A stretch of DNA of 64,000 bases from Cucumis sativus (lineage: Eukaryota; Streptophyta; Magnoliopsida; Cucurbitales; Cucurbitaceae): contig NC_026657.2 of assembly GCF_000004075.3 (NCBI RefSeq), forward strand, positions 28,862,408 to 28,926,407, read 5' to 3'. Under the pieces are notes generated by a model, which did no database searches, was not told where the DNA came from, and was given only the letters and a program-made list of their open reading frames with translations. How positions within the stretch are numbered: the stretch's first letter is position 1; every line of letters begins with the position of its first letter. Below, one piece after another: positions 29,001 through 41,012 of the stretch. A program made the translations under genes and the position numbers.

Positions 29001-32000
29001 ACCTATGATCCCAAACTACGAAAGTATATGTCATTTCATGTTAATTAAAAGATAAGTTAAATTTTTTTATTGATCGTTGAATATGTATAGCAAAATTTTA
29101 TAGAAGTCAATTTCGAGGATGATAACAACTCTTTTTTGAAGACTTTTGTCTATTCGTTTTGTAATTAAAAATAAATTACTCAAGAAAAGAAAAATGAAAC
29201 AATTTAAAATATAACAAATTTTTTTTTTTTAAATAGACATAGAGAATTTTTTATAAATAGTTTTAATATTTTTTCCCTAGGGTGAATAAACTATTATTTT
29301 TTGCCTAGAGTGAATTATTCAAATTTAGTGTGTTAGAGTGTTTGAACGGGATCTGTGTACAAATATGATTCCACTTGATGAATTATGAAAACTATTTAAA
29401 CTATAAAATTATTTACTTCTAATAATATATATCTATATTCTTGATATCAAAAGCTATATTATTATTATTTTTATCTTTGAGAAAAGAAACTATATTATTA
29501 TTATTATATTATTCAAAATTGTCCTAATTTTTCCAAATCTTTGAATCCTACCGGTAATATCTTTTGATTTGTAATCAAGTACTTCCAAAAAGCCAAAAAC
29601 ATTAAAAAGCTTGTTGATGAAAAAGATGATCCCATATTAAATTATTATAATTTAATCATTTATTATTTCCAGTGGAGAATTACCCAATCCTTTATGGCTA
29701 TACCAAATTTTTCATACACCCCAAATCTTTGGATATAAAAATTGATTTGTCATCAACCAACCTACATCATTTATAATTTATATTCAACTATATAGTTTCT
29801 AGCTTACTGCTTTTAAATATTGTTGATTTTTATGCATGCTTATTTTACCTATTCAAATATATAATTAAATAGACAGAAACACCAATCATCATCTCACATG
29901 CTATATGTTTAAAATTACAAGTACCCATAAAAATTATTTCCACAAACAAAGATTTTAATTTGATCCCGTAAATTTCTTCAATGTTTTATTATTTACTTTA
30001 CTTGCTATACTTAACAGCTAATTTGAAGATAATCATAAAAATGGATGAAAAATAGTGAATTTTAATTAATTAAAAAGTTAATTTATTAATCGATAATAAT
30101 TAACCCTAAAAACAAAAGGTGAGTATGAAGTGTATCTCACACCATATTGAAAGAACATACATTGAGTCATTGACCCTTTTAAGAGAGTAACATCAAGAAA
30201 TGTGGAATGGGGAGAAGACCTTTGTCTTCCTATTTTGTCTCCAACGTTATATATATATATATATATTACTTATGAGTCATATATTTATTTAAATGGTAAA
30301 TTTTAGGATTATAAAGTAAATAGGAAAACACGTGGTGAGGTAAGGTAAGGTAAATAAATTAAGTTGAGGGAAATGAAAGAGTATAAAATGAAAGTGGGAA
30401 AAGAGAAAATATAATATGGGAGGGGGAAGGTGGGGTTTGATAATGTGCCCACAAATACCATCACCTCCTCAATTAAGATTTATCACGTGCTTTATTTCAA
30501 TATATCGCACGTGTTGTTCTGACACCACAACAATCCCATCCCATGTCACTTTCCCGTGGATGTCGGCCAAACATTATCCTTCTCTTTCTTTTTCTTTCTT
30601 TTTATATATATATATATATTATTAATTCTACTAATTTTCTTCCATTAGTATTCCAATCATCCTTTTAATAAATGAATTTGCAACATAAAGTCAAAACTAA
30701 TCATTTTAAAACAATCCATAAACACAATATTAAAGCATAAATATAAAACCCCACGTCCATTTTGTGGAAATATTAAATTACTTTAATCATATTGTTGATT
30801 AAAACGGTAAGAATATGTCTTATATATATATATAGATTTTTAAAAAATAACAAAAAAAATATAATAAAACTCATCACAAACCATTTTATAAATTTAAAAC
30901 GGATGATTCTTTGATAGTTTTATAATTAATATAACTAATTTGGTCATATATAGAAAATTGAAGTTATGTTTTTTTAAATATTTTTGTGTATTTTTTCTAT
31001 ATAATATACTATTTTTTTTAGTTAAAACTTTTATTCCATCCACATATATACATACATATATTTGTTTATTTATATTTAGAGATACAAGGATGTCATTCTT
31101 AATATGCTCATGGGAAGTAATTTAAGATATTTGACTTTTTTTTGGAAAAAATATTTATGAAAATATGTTTGTTTAAAGTTAACTCTGATTTATTCCCATT
31201 ATGGCTTTTTTTTTAATCTTCTTGTTCTCTATTTTTCTCTTTTAGGTTATTTTCTTTGTTGAATTTTTGGGTGTCTTTATTCTGGAGTACATGTTGATTA
31301 AGTTAACATTCAATATAGAGGAAGAAATAAACATTAAAAAGAAAAGGGAAAAGATAATAACTGGAATAAATCGTAATTAACTTTAACAAATTTGAATGAA
31401 ACTTAGCAATAAATAGTAAATGATCTCAATAAGATTAGAAGATTAGTTTTTCTTTTTCGAAAAGATAAAATGTTGGGATTAAAAAAACTGCGAAAAGTGT
31501 TATAATTAAGAATAGCTTTTAAGTGTATTAAATAATTTTGGAAGCTTTTAATTCTATTTCTATTTATCACACTTGGATTTTGGAAGTAATTGATTAATTA
31601 ATTTAATTGTCTCTAAGTGAGCAATAAAGTACATTATTATAAGAACCTTCGACGATCCAGTCGGTAAGATAAAAACAAATTAAGCTTTGTTTTAATTAGT
31701 TTGTAATTTTTTATTAGCATTAATTAGGTAATGTTGTAGTCTTTAAACATTAAAAATTAATATTGGTAGAGTAGGTGAATTCAACCTTTTACACATATGA
31801 AAAAATTTGTTAAATTAAGCTCAATATAATCTAATTTTTTTCCTCTAAAAACATTAATTAGAGTAAGGTTGAACAAAATATATATGAATGTAGTTATAAT
31901 ATCAATTATAAACTCTAAAAAAAATCCAATTATATCCAAAAATATTATAAGATAATCAATTAATATCAATTCAATAGAATTTCATTTTTATATTATTAAG

Positions 32001-33090
32001 GCATATATTACTTCTTTAAATGTGATCGTATAAACTATTCCTAAATCAAATTGATAGTAACAATAACATATTATAAATGATAATTTTACACCTTGATAGT
32101 TACTACTTTGTTCAACATCGAGATTTGGGATCAAAATTTTGCTCTTCTATTACTATTAAATTAACTTGTTTTGACAATTTGGTTTTGGATGGAACATGGT
32201 GAATTTAAATATATCTAATAATAAGAGATGATGTATATGTATATGCTCACTATCATTGGTACTGTGCTGATGTTGGAGACTAATGAAAGGAAGTAAGTAT
32301 ATGCCGACATGTCGAAAGTTGGGAAAAAAAGGAGTTCCCCTCCAACCTGACCCACTTCAAAGTTAAAACGACAATATTATTTCAAAACATCAAAACTTTT
32401 CTATTTCTGCTTTACCCTTTCAAACAAGAACAAACGGTCGCCCTTTTTCTGTTGGGTTTCGTCGAATCATTTACCATTAAAATATCCGAGTTCGACCCGA
32501 TTGGATTCTTCCATTCGTCTTTACATTTCACGAGTTCTTTTTTCCCCTCCAAATCCCTTGAATAATGTACAAAGTCCAACAATTTTTTGTTGTGAACTTG
32601 TATCATTCACATTATTTTCTATGGTAATAATGGAAGAAAAGATGGTAGTCATCCGTACTCAACAAAAAGGTCCAATAATTTGATGTTTTTCCATTAATGT
32701 GTCCTACCACTGGACTTTAAAATCTATTGGTATTTTGGCTTTGATTAGTATTTCTATTATATCTTAAAAGAACCCATGTAACATAAAAGATAAACAGTAA
32801 ATATTTTGTATCGATATTTACATTGTAAACGTCGGAACTATCTTTTTCTTGTGTGTGTTTGTCAGTTGAGTATAAGTTTTGATATAAAAGAGGTATTTTA
32901 ACTTTTGTATTCTTCTTCCATTGTACGCTGTCAACTGCGTTGAAGTAGTAAGGCAACTTTTTCACGGCGCAGGAAACAAATAAAAGCCACTAGAATCTTT
33001 CTTCTAAATTATTTATTGATTTCATCACATGTGAATGTATATATGATTATATGTACTCCAACCCTTTTTTATAGGCACGTAGTTCCCTCT
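23061..33090. other. Long AT-rich spacer
   Basis: No supportable coding gene is found. A degenerate tRNA-like stretch may lie at about 23400-23480. A GC-richer patch at 25740-25850 has a weak hairpin but no known miRNA. Patches at 26320-26520 and 27050-27350 contain short unrecognised frames. There are AT microsatellites near 28300, 30250 and 30603. A G-box/DRE patch is described separately at 30329-30567. Confidence 0.45.
30329..30567. promoter_or_regulatory. Second G-box/DRE island
   Basis: CACGTG cores begin at 30329, 30484 and 30508, and GTCGGC at 30562-30567 is GCCGAC (a DRE core) on the minus strand. The patch is less AT-rich than its surroundings and is followed by a CT-rich tract. 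No gene is recognised within 2.6 kb. Confidence 0.35.
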
Positions 33091-33108
33091 AACTTCTCCT
33101 ATAAATAT
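33026..33108 (+). promoter_or_regulatory. JOX core promoter: CACATGTG E-box and TATA box
   Basis: CACATGTG (33026-33033) contains the CACATG core that MYC2-type bHLH factors bind, in keeping with jasmonate induction. CTATAAATAT at 33099-33108 is a good TATA box 105 bp before the start codon. Confidence 0.6.
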
Positions 33109-33212
33109 GTGCACTAATGAAGAGCCTTAAAATCCACCAAAACAGAAAAAAAAAAAAAAAAACAGAAAATATTCAATTTAATTCAGTTAGGTAAGAGATT
33201 AAAAGAAAGATA

Positions 33213-35618
33213 ATGAATAGTAGTTGTCTGCAGAGTTGGCCGGAGCCGGTGGTGTGTGTGCAGTCGCTGGCAGAGAGTGGAATAAGTAAAATTCCGGGGA
33301 GGTACGTGAAGCCGCCGTCGCAGAGGCCAGATGGTGGGACGGTGAAGAAGATGAGGAATATTCCGGTGGTGGATATGGAGAAGGTGGAGAGTGGTGCGGC
33401 GGTGAAGGAAATGGCGGAAGCGTGTAGAGAATGGGGATTTTTTCAAATAATAAACCATGGGATAAGTGGTGAGATGATAGAATGTGTGAAGGAGAGTTGG
33501 AAGGAGTTTTTTAATCAGCCGTTGGATTTGAAGAATCAGTATGCAAATACTCCAGCGACCTATGAAGGATATGGAAGCCGGTTGGGGATTGAAAAAGGAG
33601 CCATTTTGGATTGGAGTGATTACTTTTTCTTAAATTTTTTGCCTTTGTCTCTCCGAAATCCAACTAAATGGCCTGCTTTTCCCTCTTCCTTCAAGTACGT
33701 TTTCATATTCTTCTCCTCCTTTTCTTCTGCTGTTTCTTCGTTACACCTCATGTTGTATCTGTTTCTGTCGAAACTCACTTAAGTATGTGTGTGTCCAATC
33801 ATAAGCCATTTTCCATTTTATAACTGCAAAGTGATGCATCGAGAGATGAGTGCAACACTGACTGCTACTCCAAATAGAAGTCAGTTCCGTTGGCCATCGC
33901 TGGTTAAAGTGCAAAAGAAGAGAAGAAAATATTGTAGTTGATCAGCTAGCCATCAAGTTTTGAAAATACTTGGGTTATAGTTAATTAGGTTGCACATGTG
34001 CAACTATTTTTCAAGTGATAAAACTATTATTTGATGTGGTGCAATCTTTTTATGGTTAAAAGCTAAAGTGAAGCTCATTAGATAGATAAATAAAACTTTC
34101 TTTAAATTTTAGAGCACCACATTCATTAGATAGAGATAAATGAACTTTTTTTCATTGCAGTTTACAAGCCAACTGATTAAGGGAAAAACTTAGTTGCAAC
34201 CTATCTATTTGCCAGCCTTGGTTTGACTTTGTGATAATTTTTTATTTTAAAAATATTTACAAAATTATTTCTTATCTACGTAAATAAGGTGGAAACTCGA
34301 GAAATTTTATACAAAAATTTGGTTTAGATTGACTTCAAATGGTATTTTTACCTTGGTTTCGTAGGTTTAATAATAGTTTGCTGATTTATTTAGTAAGTCA
34401 TATTTTAACATATCAGAAACATATAACGTCTAAAAGTTTAATTTAAAGTTTCTATTTGTAGTGGGTTGTTTTGGAATATCATATGATATAACTTTACTTT
34501 AATCCATCAATTTACTTGGAATTTATGCTAATTAATAATGAATTGAAGAAGGGTTTATTATTTAATTATTTGGGCAGGAAAGTGATCGAAGAATATGGGG
34601 ATGAGGTGGTGAAGGTATGTGCGAAATTAATGAAAGGATTATCAATGGGATTAGGGCTTGAAGAAGAGTATTTATTAAATGCATTTGGAGGAGAAAAAGG
34701 AATAGGTGGTTCCATGAGAGCAAATATGTATCCAAAATGCCCACAACCTGACTTGACTTTAGGGCTTTCCTCCCACTCGGACCCTGGTGGCATCACCATT
34801 CTCTTGGCTGACCATAACGTCCCCGGCCTCCAAGTTCTCAAGGGAAATGATTGGATCACTGTTGACCCTATCCCTAATGCCCTCATAGTTAACATTGGTG
34901 ATCAAATTCAGGTTTGTTCTCTCACACATCTCACAATCTTCATAAATTATTATTGGTTTAAATATTATTCTTTCATAAATTGTAATATTGAATTGGACGT
35001 GGATCTCTCTTTAATTGACTCGTCTTCGGATTGGCTCGTTCGACCAATCTAAATAAAAGTCCAATCCAAAGTAACAATATATATTTTATATATAATACTC
35101 ATAATACTTTTAAAATAAAATAAAAACTGCTTTTACAACTAATAAATAAATTTATTTTACACATGCATGAAGACTAAGTCTAGTAGTTTTTCTCATTTGA
35201 TAAACTCTCGTAAATAAGATAGTAGAATGAATTATTAATGAAGTTTTTATCGAACCATAACAACCAAGTTCTAATTATAAACTATACATAACTCTGAAAA
35301 AGGATGATAGGTTATTTAATTTGCTATAGATCATACCTGTATGTATAAAATTAATATGTTTTTATGTTTTTGCTTTTTAATTAGGTGCTAAGCAATGGAA
35401 TATATAAGAGTGTGAAGCATAGGGTGATGGTAAATCCAAACAAGGAAAGAGTTTCATTGGCTTTCTTCTACAACCCCAAAGGTGATTTGATAATTGAACC
35501 ATCCAAGGAGCTTCTCACCAAAGAAAGACCATCCCTTTTTCCACCAATGACCTTTGATGAATATAGACTTTATATTAGGAAGAAGGGTATTTGTGGAACT
35601 TCAAAACATCAACAATAA
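33213..35618 (+). CDS. JOX: Jasmonate-induced oxygenase (2-oxoglutarate/Fe(II) dioxygenase)
   Basis: Three exons (33213-33694, 34578-34911, 35385-35618) join in frame to 349 residues, with an 883-bp first intron. The N-terminal non-haem dioxygenase domain contains WPEP, VQSLAESG, PPSQRP and EACREWGFFQIINHG. The catalytic 2OG-Fe(II) domain has the iron ligands H227 and D229 in SSHSDPGG, and H284 in VKHRV. R294 in RVSLAFF is the 2OG-binding arginine. R208 (MRANMYPKCP), R333 and R337 (EYRLYIR) align with the three arginines reported to hold jasmonate in Arabidopsis JOX2. Close family members hydroxylate jasmonic acid to 12-OH-JA, lowering jasmonate signalling. The CACATGTG motif upstream fits jasmonate-responsive control. 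Other 2OG dioxygenases of this clade are possible, but the JOX signature is strong. Confidence 0.88.
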
Positions 35619-38600
35619 TACCCTAAATCAATTTAGTTATAATTAATGCTGTAATATTAGTTAATATGGTTAGTCTTTTCCCTTAATTATTCAAGTTATT
35701 GTATGTTCAAAACTTTTTTTCTTTTCTTTTTAATTTTGTGTTGTTTTTCTTTTCTTTTTTGGTTCTAATCTACCACTTTGTCATTGTGGATGTTAGAATT
35801 ATCTATTCCCTTTCGTCTTGATCACAATTATAATATATTATCTATTTTGTCAATCAAACACAAGAGTTTGACTCCTCCAACATTCCCATGACTAAAATTA
35901 CAAAACATATCATAATTCATGAATGTAATCATAAAGGAAACAAACAAAATCTCAATTTCTCTAGGTAAGGTTTGATTTGATATTGATTTGCTTTCTTATG
36001 TTTTGTTTTTACAAAAATATGATTATTTAAGTTCACCTTTTCAAATAGTAATAATAGTTATTAATAATAATAAGAGAAAAAAATATAGATTAAATCTATC
36101 ATGGTTAATTATTTAAAGTTTAGTCAAAATGAATACAATTCAATTAGTATCAATAACTTCAAGATTAGTCTTCAATATTATTATATATGATTTTAGAAAA
36201 ATAAATCGCACAGTTAGGTAGTTCAAATTTTTGTGAATTATTTCTATTTCAAAACTTGTAGATTTTTAAAAGAAAATTACCTAGGGCTGGGTCCTCAAAT
36301 TTTAAAATTATGTTGATTTAACAGCTGTCTTAATTAAAAAGTTTAAAATACGTTATAAAGTGTTTTCAATTTTGTGTTCTTAAAAAAATTGATTTCTCTC
36401 CCAAATCATTAATTTAGTTAAGTAGCCTTTATATAATATATTGTTAATCAATCAAATTAAGAATAATAGCAAAACTGAGGTGTCAATTAAAGTAGTTTTC
36501 TTTTTTGTTTTGGTTTTTCTTAACCACTTTTTCCAACAATTAAAGTAGTGTTCTTTCTCACTTTTTCTTACAAATAGCTTATGTAGCATTAAACATAATA
36601 TTGTTACACTTTATAATTAAAAGCTAACCACATTAAATTCAAATCTTACCCAAATTGATCTACATGGTCAATCAATGCATGCATATTTAAAACATGTGGC
36701 AAAATTTCAATTAAAAAAACGAATAGAAGATAGGACACTAGCTAGTTGTTGCATGTATTATTTGGGCATTCGAAAGTAATTTTGAAATTGTTAAAGTCAT
36801 TTTTATCCATCTTCAAAATTATTGTAAAACGTTACTTTCACTATTGGTTTAAGTTGAACGAGTTTAGCTCAAAGAATCAAATGTTCAAGGTTGACCCAAG
36901 AGCAAAGTTCAATAAACCTCATACACTAATTGGGACGGGCTTGAGTCAGTCCAACGTCTTAAACATAGGCTCGAAGTTTAATATGTGGACCTTACTCAAT
37001 TAGTAGAAATTGGATTGGATTTGAATTGACCCTCTAGACCGCACTCGCTCAACTCTTTGGCTCTTCGAACATACTGTATTAGTATTTTTAACCTATCCTC
37101 ATCCCTTCTTCTTTTTTCTTAGAAATGCACCTCTGGTTACATTCATTTAAGTGCAACCCACTTAAGTAAAGAATTACAAATTGTCATATGCGATGAAAAA
37201 GGGTTTAAGAGGGAGGGTGACATCAAAAAAAATGAGACCAAACCCTAAGTTTTGCATTTGAGTCGGTTGAGTGAAAGTTTGTGTGGGTGCCACATAGAGA
37301 AGCCGTCAAAACGCACGTTTTGAATGCAACGAGGGTTCCCATTTTTGTAAGCCACAAAGTCCATTTCCACCCATTGGCTTACCCAAATTGACATACTCCA
37401 TATTCAATTTTCAACCATCTTTTCTCCCCATATTCTTATGTACACTCATAAATCTATATCTATATATATATATGGATTAGTTGTACCAATTTTAGAGTTA
37501 ATTAATTTATGCCATATTCAAATTTTATTTTAAAAATATTAGGAAGAACCTCTAATTCTATATATCCATTACACTTTTTGAATTTTCAAGAGTGGGTTAA
37601 TATTTTGAATTATTTAGTTAGGTTATTTTTTAAATTGTTCAACACTCATTCTTACATGTGTGTAAACTTTCTTAAATATGTACCAAATTAACTAAAGAGA
37701 TGACTAAATTTGATGTAGAGAGGATTTTTCAAAGATATCATAACATAAGAGTCTAAAATGATTTGCATGTGTAAAAGCTTGGAGCTTTAATTGACAATGA
37801 AAAATTATAAAAGCCTACACTTTAAAAAAAAATCAATTTTCAAATTGTTACAGTCATTAAATTAGGGTTATATCTTTCAAATATATACCTCCACTTATAT
37901 GTAATACTTCTTTTGAAATTTGAATTAAGTTCGTCCCTTACTTCAATTTGTCCTACTTAAAAAAAATTATAATTTTCAAGTTCAGAATAATTTGAAATTG
38001 TATAAATACTTTTTTTTAAAAAAAAAAAATCAAAATATAAGAAGACATTATTTTATACCTACAGAGGGAGCGACGTGTTTAATTCAACAAAATGATATAT
38101 GAATGTATTCATTGCAAATATAATTTTAGAAAATGTTGAATGCCGTTAGGCTAACATGTTAAAATATTTCAACATTCATGCATTATTTCACTTAAATATT
38201 ATATTGATCAACTAGCTAGTATTTCATATATTCTATTAATTTGGATTGAATGAAGAAATTGAATACATTAGTTGTATTAATCTCTTGGACAAATTCAATA
38301 CAAATTTTGAATGGCTTTCCATGAAAAATATTCAAATTAAGTCAAAAGTCAACTTTATATAACTTCGAAACTAAAATTTGATATACGAACTACCTTTCTT
38401 CCTTAACATAGCATTACTAATGCTATCGAAAATATATTAAGTACCAAATAATAGGGTGGGGAGGGGGGGTGGACCCATATTTTGGAAAAAGAAATAAAGT
38501 AGGAAAAATGAGACTAAATCACCAAAATCTCAATGCATGATTAATTTACTTTTATTCAAATATTTGTTTTACTTTGAAAGTTCTTTATGTAAGTACTTTT

Positions 38601-40400
38601 CCTATGCTTTTTTCAATTTTTGGTAGGGGAACACCAATTCAACTTTCTGCCTATCATCATTTTAAACATGCCCATTTATATATTTATTTTATCAAATGAA
38701 GAATGATATTATCCAATATTTGATAAAATAAAATAATATTGGTCAAAACATGTGTTACAACAACTAACCTAGCTAGGCTTCTTCTATCTCATGCATTACT
38801 TTTGGTTTCTTAAACAATCCATTATAAAACTAAGACTTACTACCATGTTACACATTTCCACTTACAATACAAAACTTTGGATATATTAATATATATGGTA
38901 TTTTGCTTGGCAATAATGGAAAAGAAAATTAGTTTTTGACAAACTAACAAATATCTCAGCTTTCTATATATATATTTTTTTAATTTGGTTGGGAGAGAGA
39001 TTAAATAGAGAAAAATGCATATAAAGAAAATTAAAATGTTAGAAAGAGACATAACTTAGAGAAGAAGAAAGCAAAGTTGTTGAGAAAGAGATATTAGAAA
39101 AAGAACAAAATGATTTCACAGCCAAAGAAATAATAAAGTCAATGCATGAAAGCAAGAGTATTGGAGAGTAATGGGAGGCTAATGCATAAGAAGGCATATG
39201 AGAAATGATATTTCAAAAATCAACAATCTACCTTTTTATATATATTTTTCTGGATTTAAACATACCTAACTCAAATTTAGAAATTGATTGCACCTTTTAA
39301 ACAAAAGTTTGATAGAGTGGTTGTGTGATGGGAAAATTGGAATGAAAAGTACAACTTAGTCACTTAACAAGAAAAGACAAGTTTTGTACTTTTGTATTTT
39401 TCATTTTTAATTTTTTTAATTATTCTTTGCATTTTTTTTCCAATTTTGGTAGTAAAAACTTGTCAAATGGACTCAAAGTTAAAGTATATTGTATATTTTC
39501 AAAGAAATTTTTTTATTTTCATTCATAGTTTTCACTTTTTGTTCATATATTAAGATTACTAAAATGTTGATATATCTATATACATATATATTCAGTTACA
39601 TGTAGGGCAAGTGTCCAATTGTTGTATGGAACAAAGTGGGTTCAGAAAACCTTCTCGTGAAGAGGAAAAAGATTCAATCTCTCAACCCCACAAATACTAA
39701 ACTTTAAAAGAACGAGATCAAAGTTGGAAACTATTAGTAAATATTTGTGTAATATTGGGTCCAAACTCGATCATATGTGTAGTTATCTCTTTGAGTAATG
39801 TTATGAGCTAACATGTGGGGTGTCTATGCAGTTGGGCCAACCACGAAGCTCTAACATGTGGGCATAATCGGCTTGAATCATTATGAATATTTGGGCTTCA
39901 TGAAGTTGGGCAACAGATTTTTTTTTGTTATATTTGTAAAGTTTTTTAAGTATTTGATGTATAATTGATTATTTTGAATCTAATTTCTATATTTGTAACT
40001 ATTTTTAGAAAAATTGGCATAGATAGCAAATTTAGGGATTGGTGTTAAACAGTGGTAAGAAAACGAAAATATTAGGAATCAAAGAAGAATAAAAGAGGAG
40101 GGAAACGGGTGAAGAAGAAAGTGGAAGGAAGGTGGAGAGGAGATAAAAATGAAAGGAGAGCAGAGTTAAATTCTTTAAATTATTTTTTCAATTTAAAAAT
40201 TCATACACATAATTCAAAATATTAAACGAGTATTATTTCAATAGCCTTTTTCTAACTTATTCTTAAAAATTTCGAGAATAAAAATGTATATTCTAAAGAT
40301 TTTTAGATCAAACAACTCCCACAGGTGGTTCATCTTCTGTTGATGAAAGATTACACCCATACCATTTTTTCAGGCTCCACCAACCAATTTATTGGTCAGT
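35619..40400. other. AT-rich spacer downstream of JOX
   Basis: The first few hundred bases are probably JOX 3' UTR. No gene is recognised after that. A GC-richer patch at 36840-37080 and another at 39800-39915 (several TTGGGC elements) do not read as protein. The rest is AT-rich with short homopolymers. Confidence 0.45.
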
Positions 40401-40469
40401 ATTTAGCAACGTATCCGATCCATTAACAAAATAATAATGACAATAATTAAAATAAATAAATTAAATAAA

Positions 40470-40493
40470 TGTGTGTGTGTGTGTGTGTGTGTG
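40470..40493. repeat. (TG)12 microsatellite
   Basis: Twelve perfect TG units, followed shortly by a run of about 17 T. Confidence 0.95.
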
Positions 40494-40519
40494 GAGGGGT
40501 CCCTTTTTTTTTTTTTTTT

Positions 40520-40635
40520 ATTGATAAGATGGATGGTTGTTTGGCTGATGAGCCGTACCTGTAGCTGGGGAAGAGCAATGTCCTGAAGCTGATGGCTGCT
40601 ATTGCTGGACCCAAACACAGCCTTTTATACCACAT
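40520..40635 (-). promoter_or_regulatory. TATA box with GC-richer, exon-like stretch
   Basis: On the minus strand GGTATAAAAGGCTG (about 40617-40630) is a textbook TATA box. It is followed by a 90-bp non-AT-rich stretch ending in CTACAG|GTACGG, which looks like a splice donor. Open frames are short and unrecognised. It may be the start of a non-coding transcript or of a small gene, downstream of and on the same strand as the ALFIN-like gene. Confidence 0.3.
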
Positions 40636-41012
40636 GACTTCTTACTTAACACCTTCACTTTGTGGCCTTGAAAGTTGCCACATGGCTTTCATGGTTTCTT
40701 CTTCTTCTAACATATGACAATTTGAAATACAAGTAGAAGAGTGGATCATCAATTTCCATAACCTTTCAAGACATTGCTTGAGATAATCATCCTAATGTAA
40801 ACGATATATATACCACCATAATTAAATAAAGTGATATAGTTGAGACTCTTGAGAGAGGTCAACCTTCAGGATCCAACATACCCATGAGAATGTAAACATG
40901 TTAACTACAAATTCGTACATACATTAAGAAATAATGTTACTATGCTCCATTAGTCAATTTCTTAAATCACCAGGGGTTCGTACTTTTCGGCCATTTGTCT
41001 GCCTTTTAGTTT
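40636..41012. other. Probable 3' UTR of the ALFIN-like gene
   Basis: AT-rich sequence without a gene; it lies directly downstream of the minus-strand ALFIN-like stop codon. Confidence 0.45.

Noticed and set aside
36840-37080. GC-richer stretch possibly from a transposon
   Set aside because: It does not read as transposase in any frame and has no terminal repeats.
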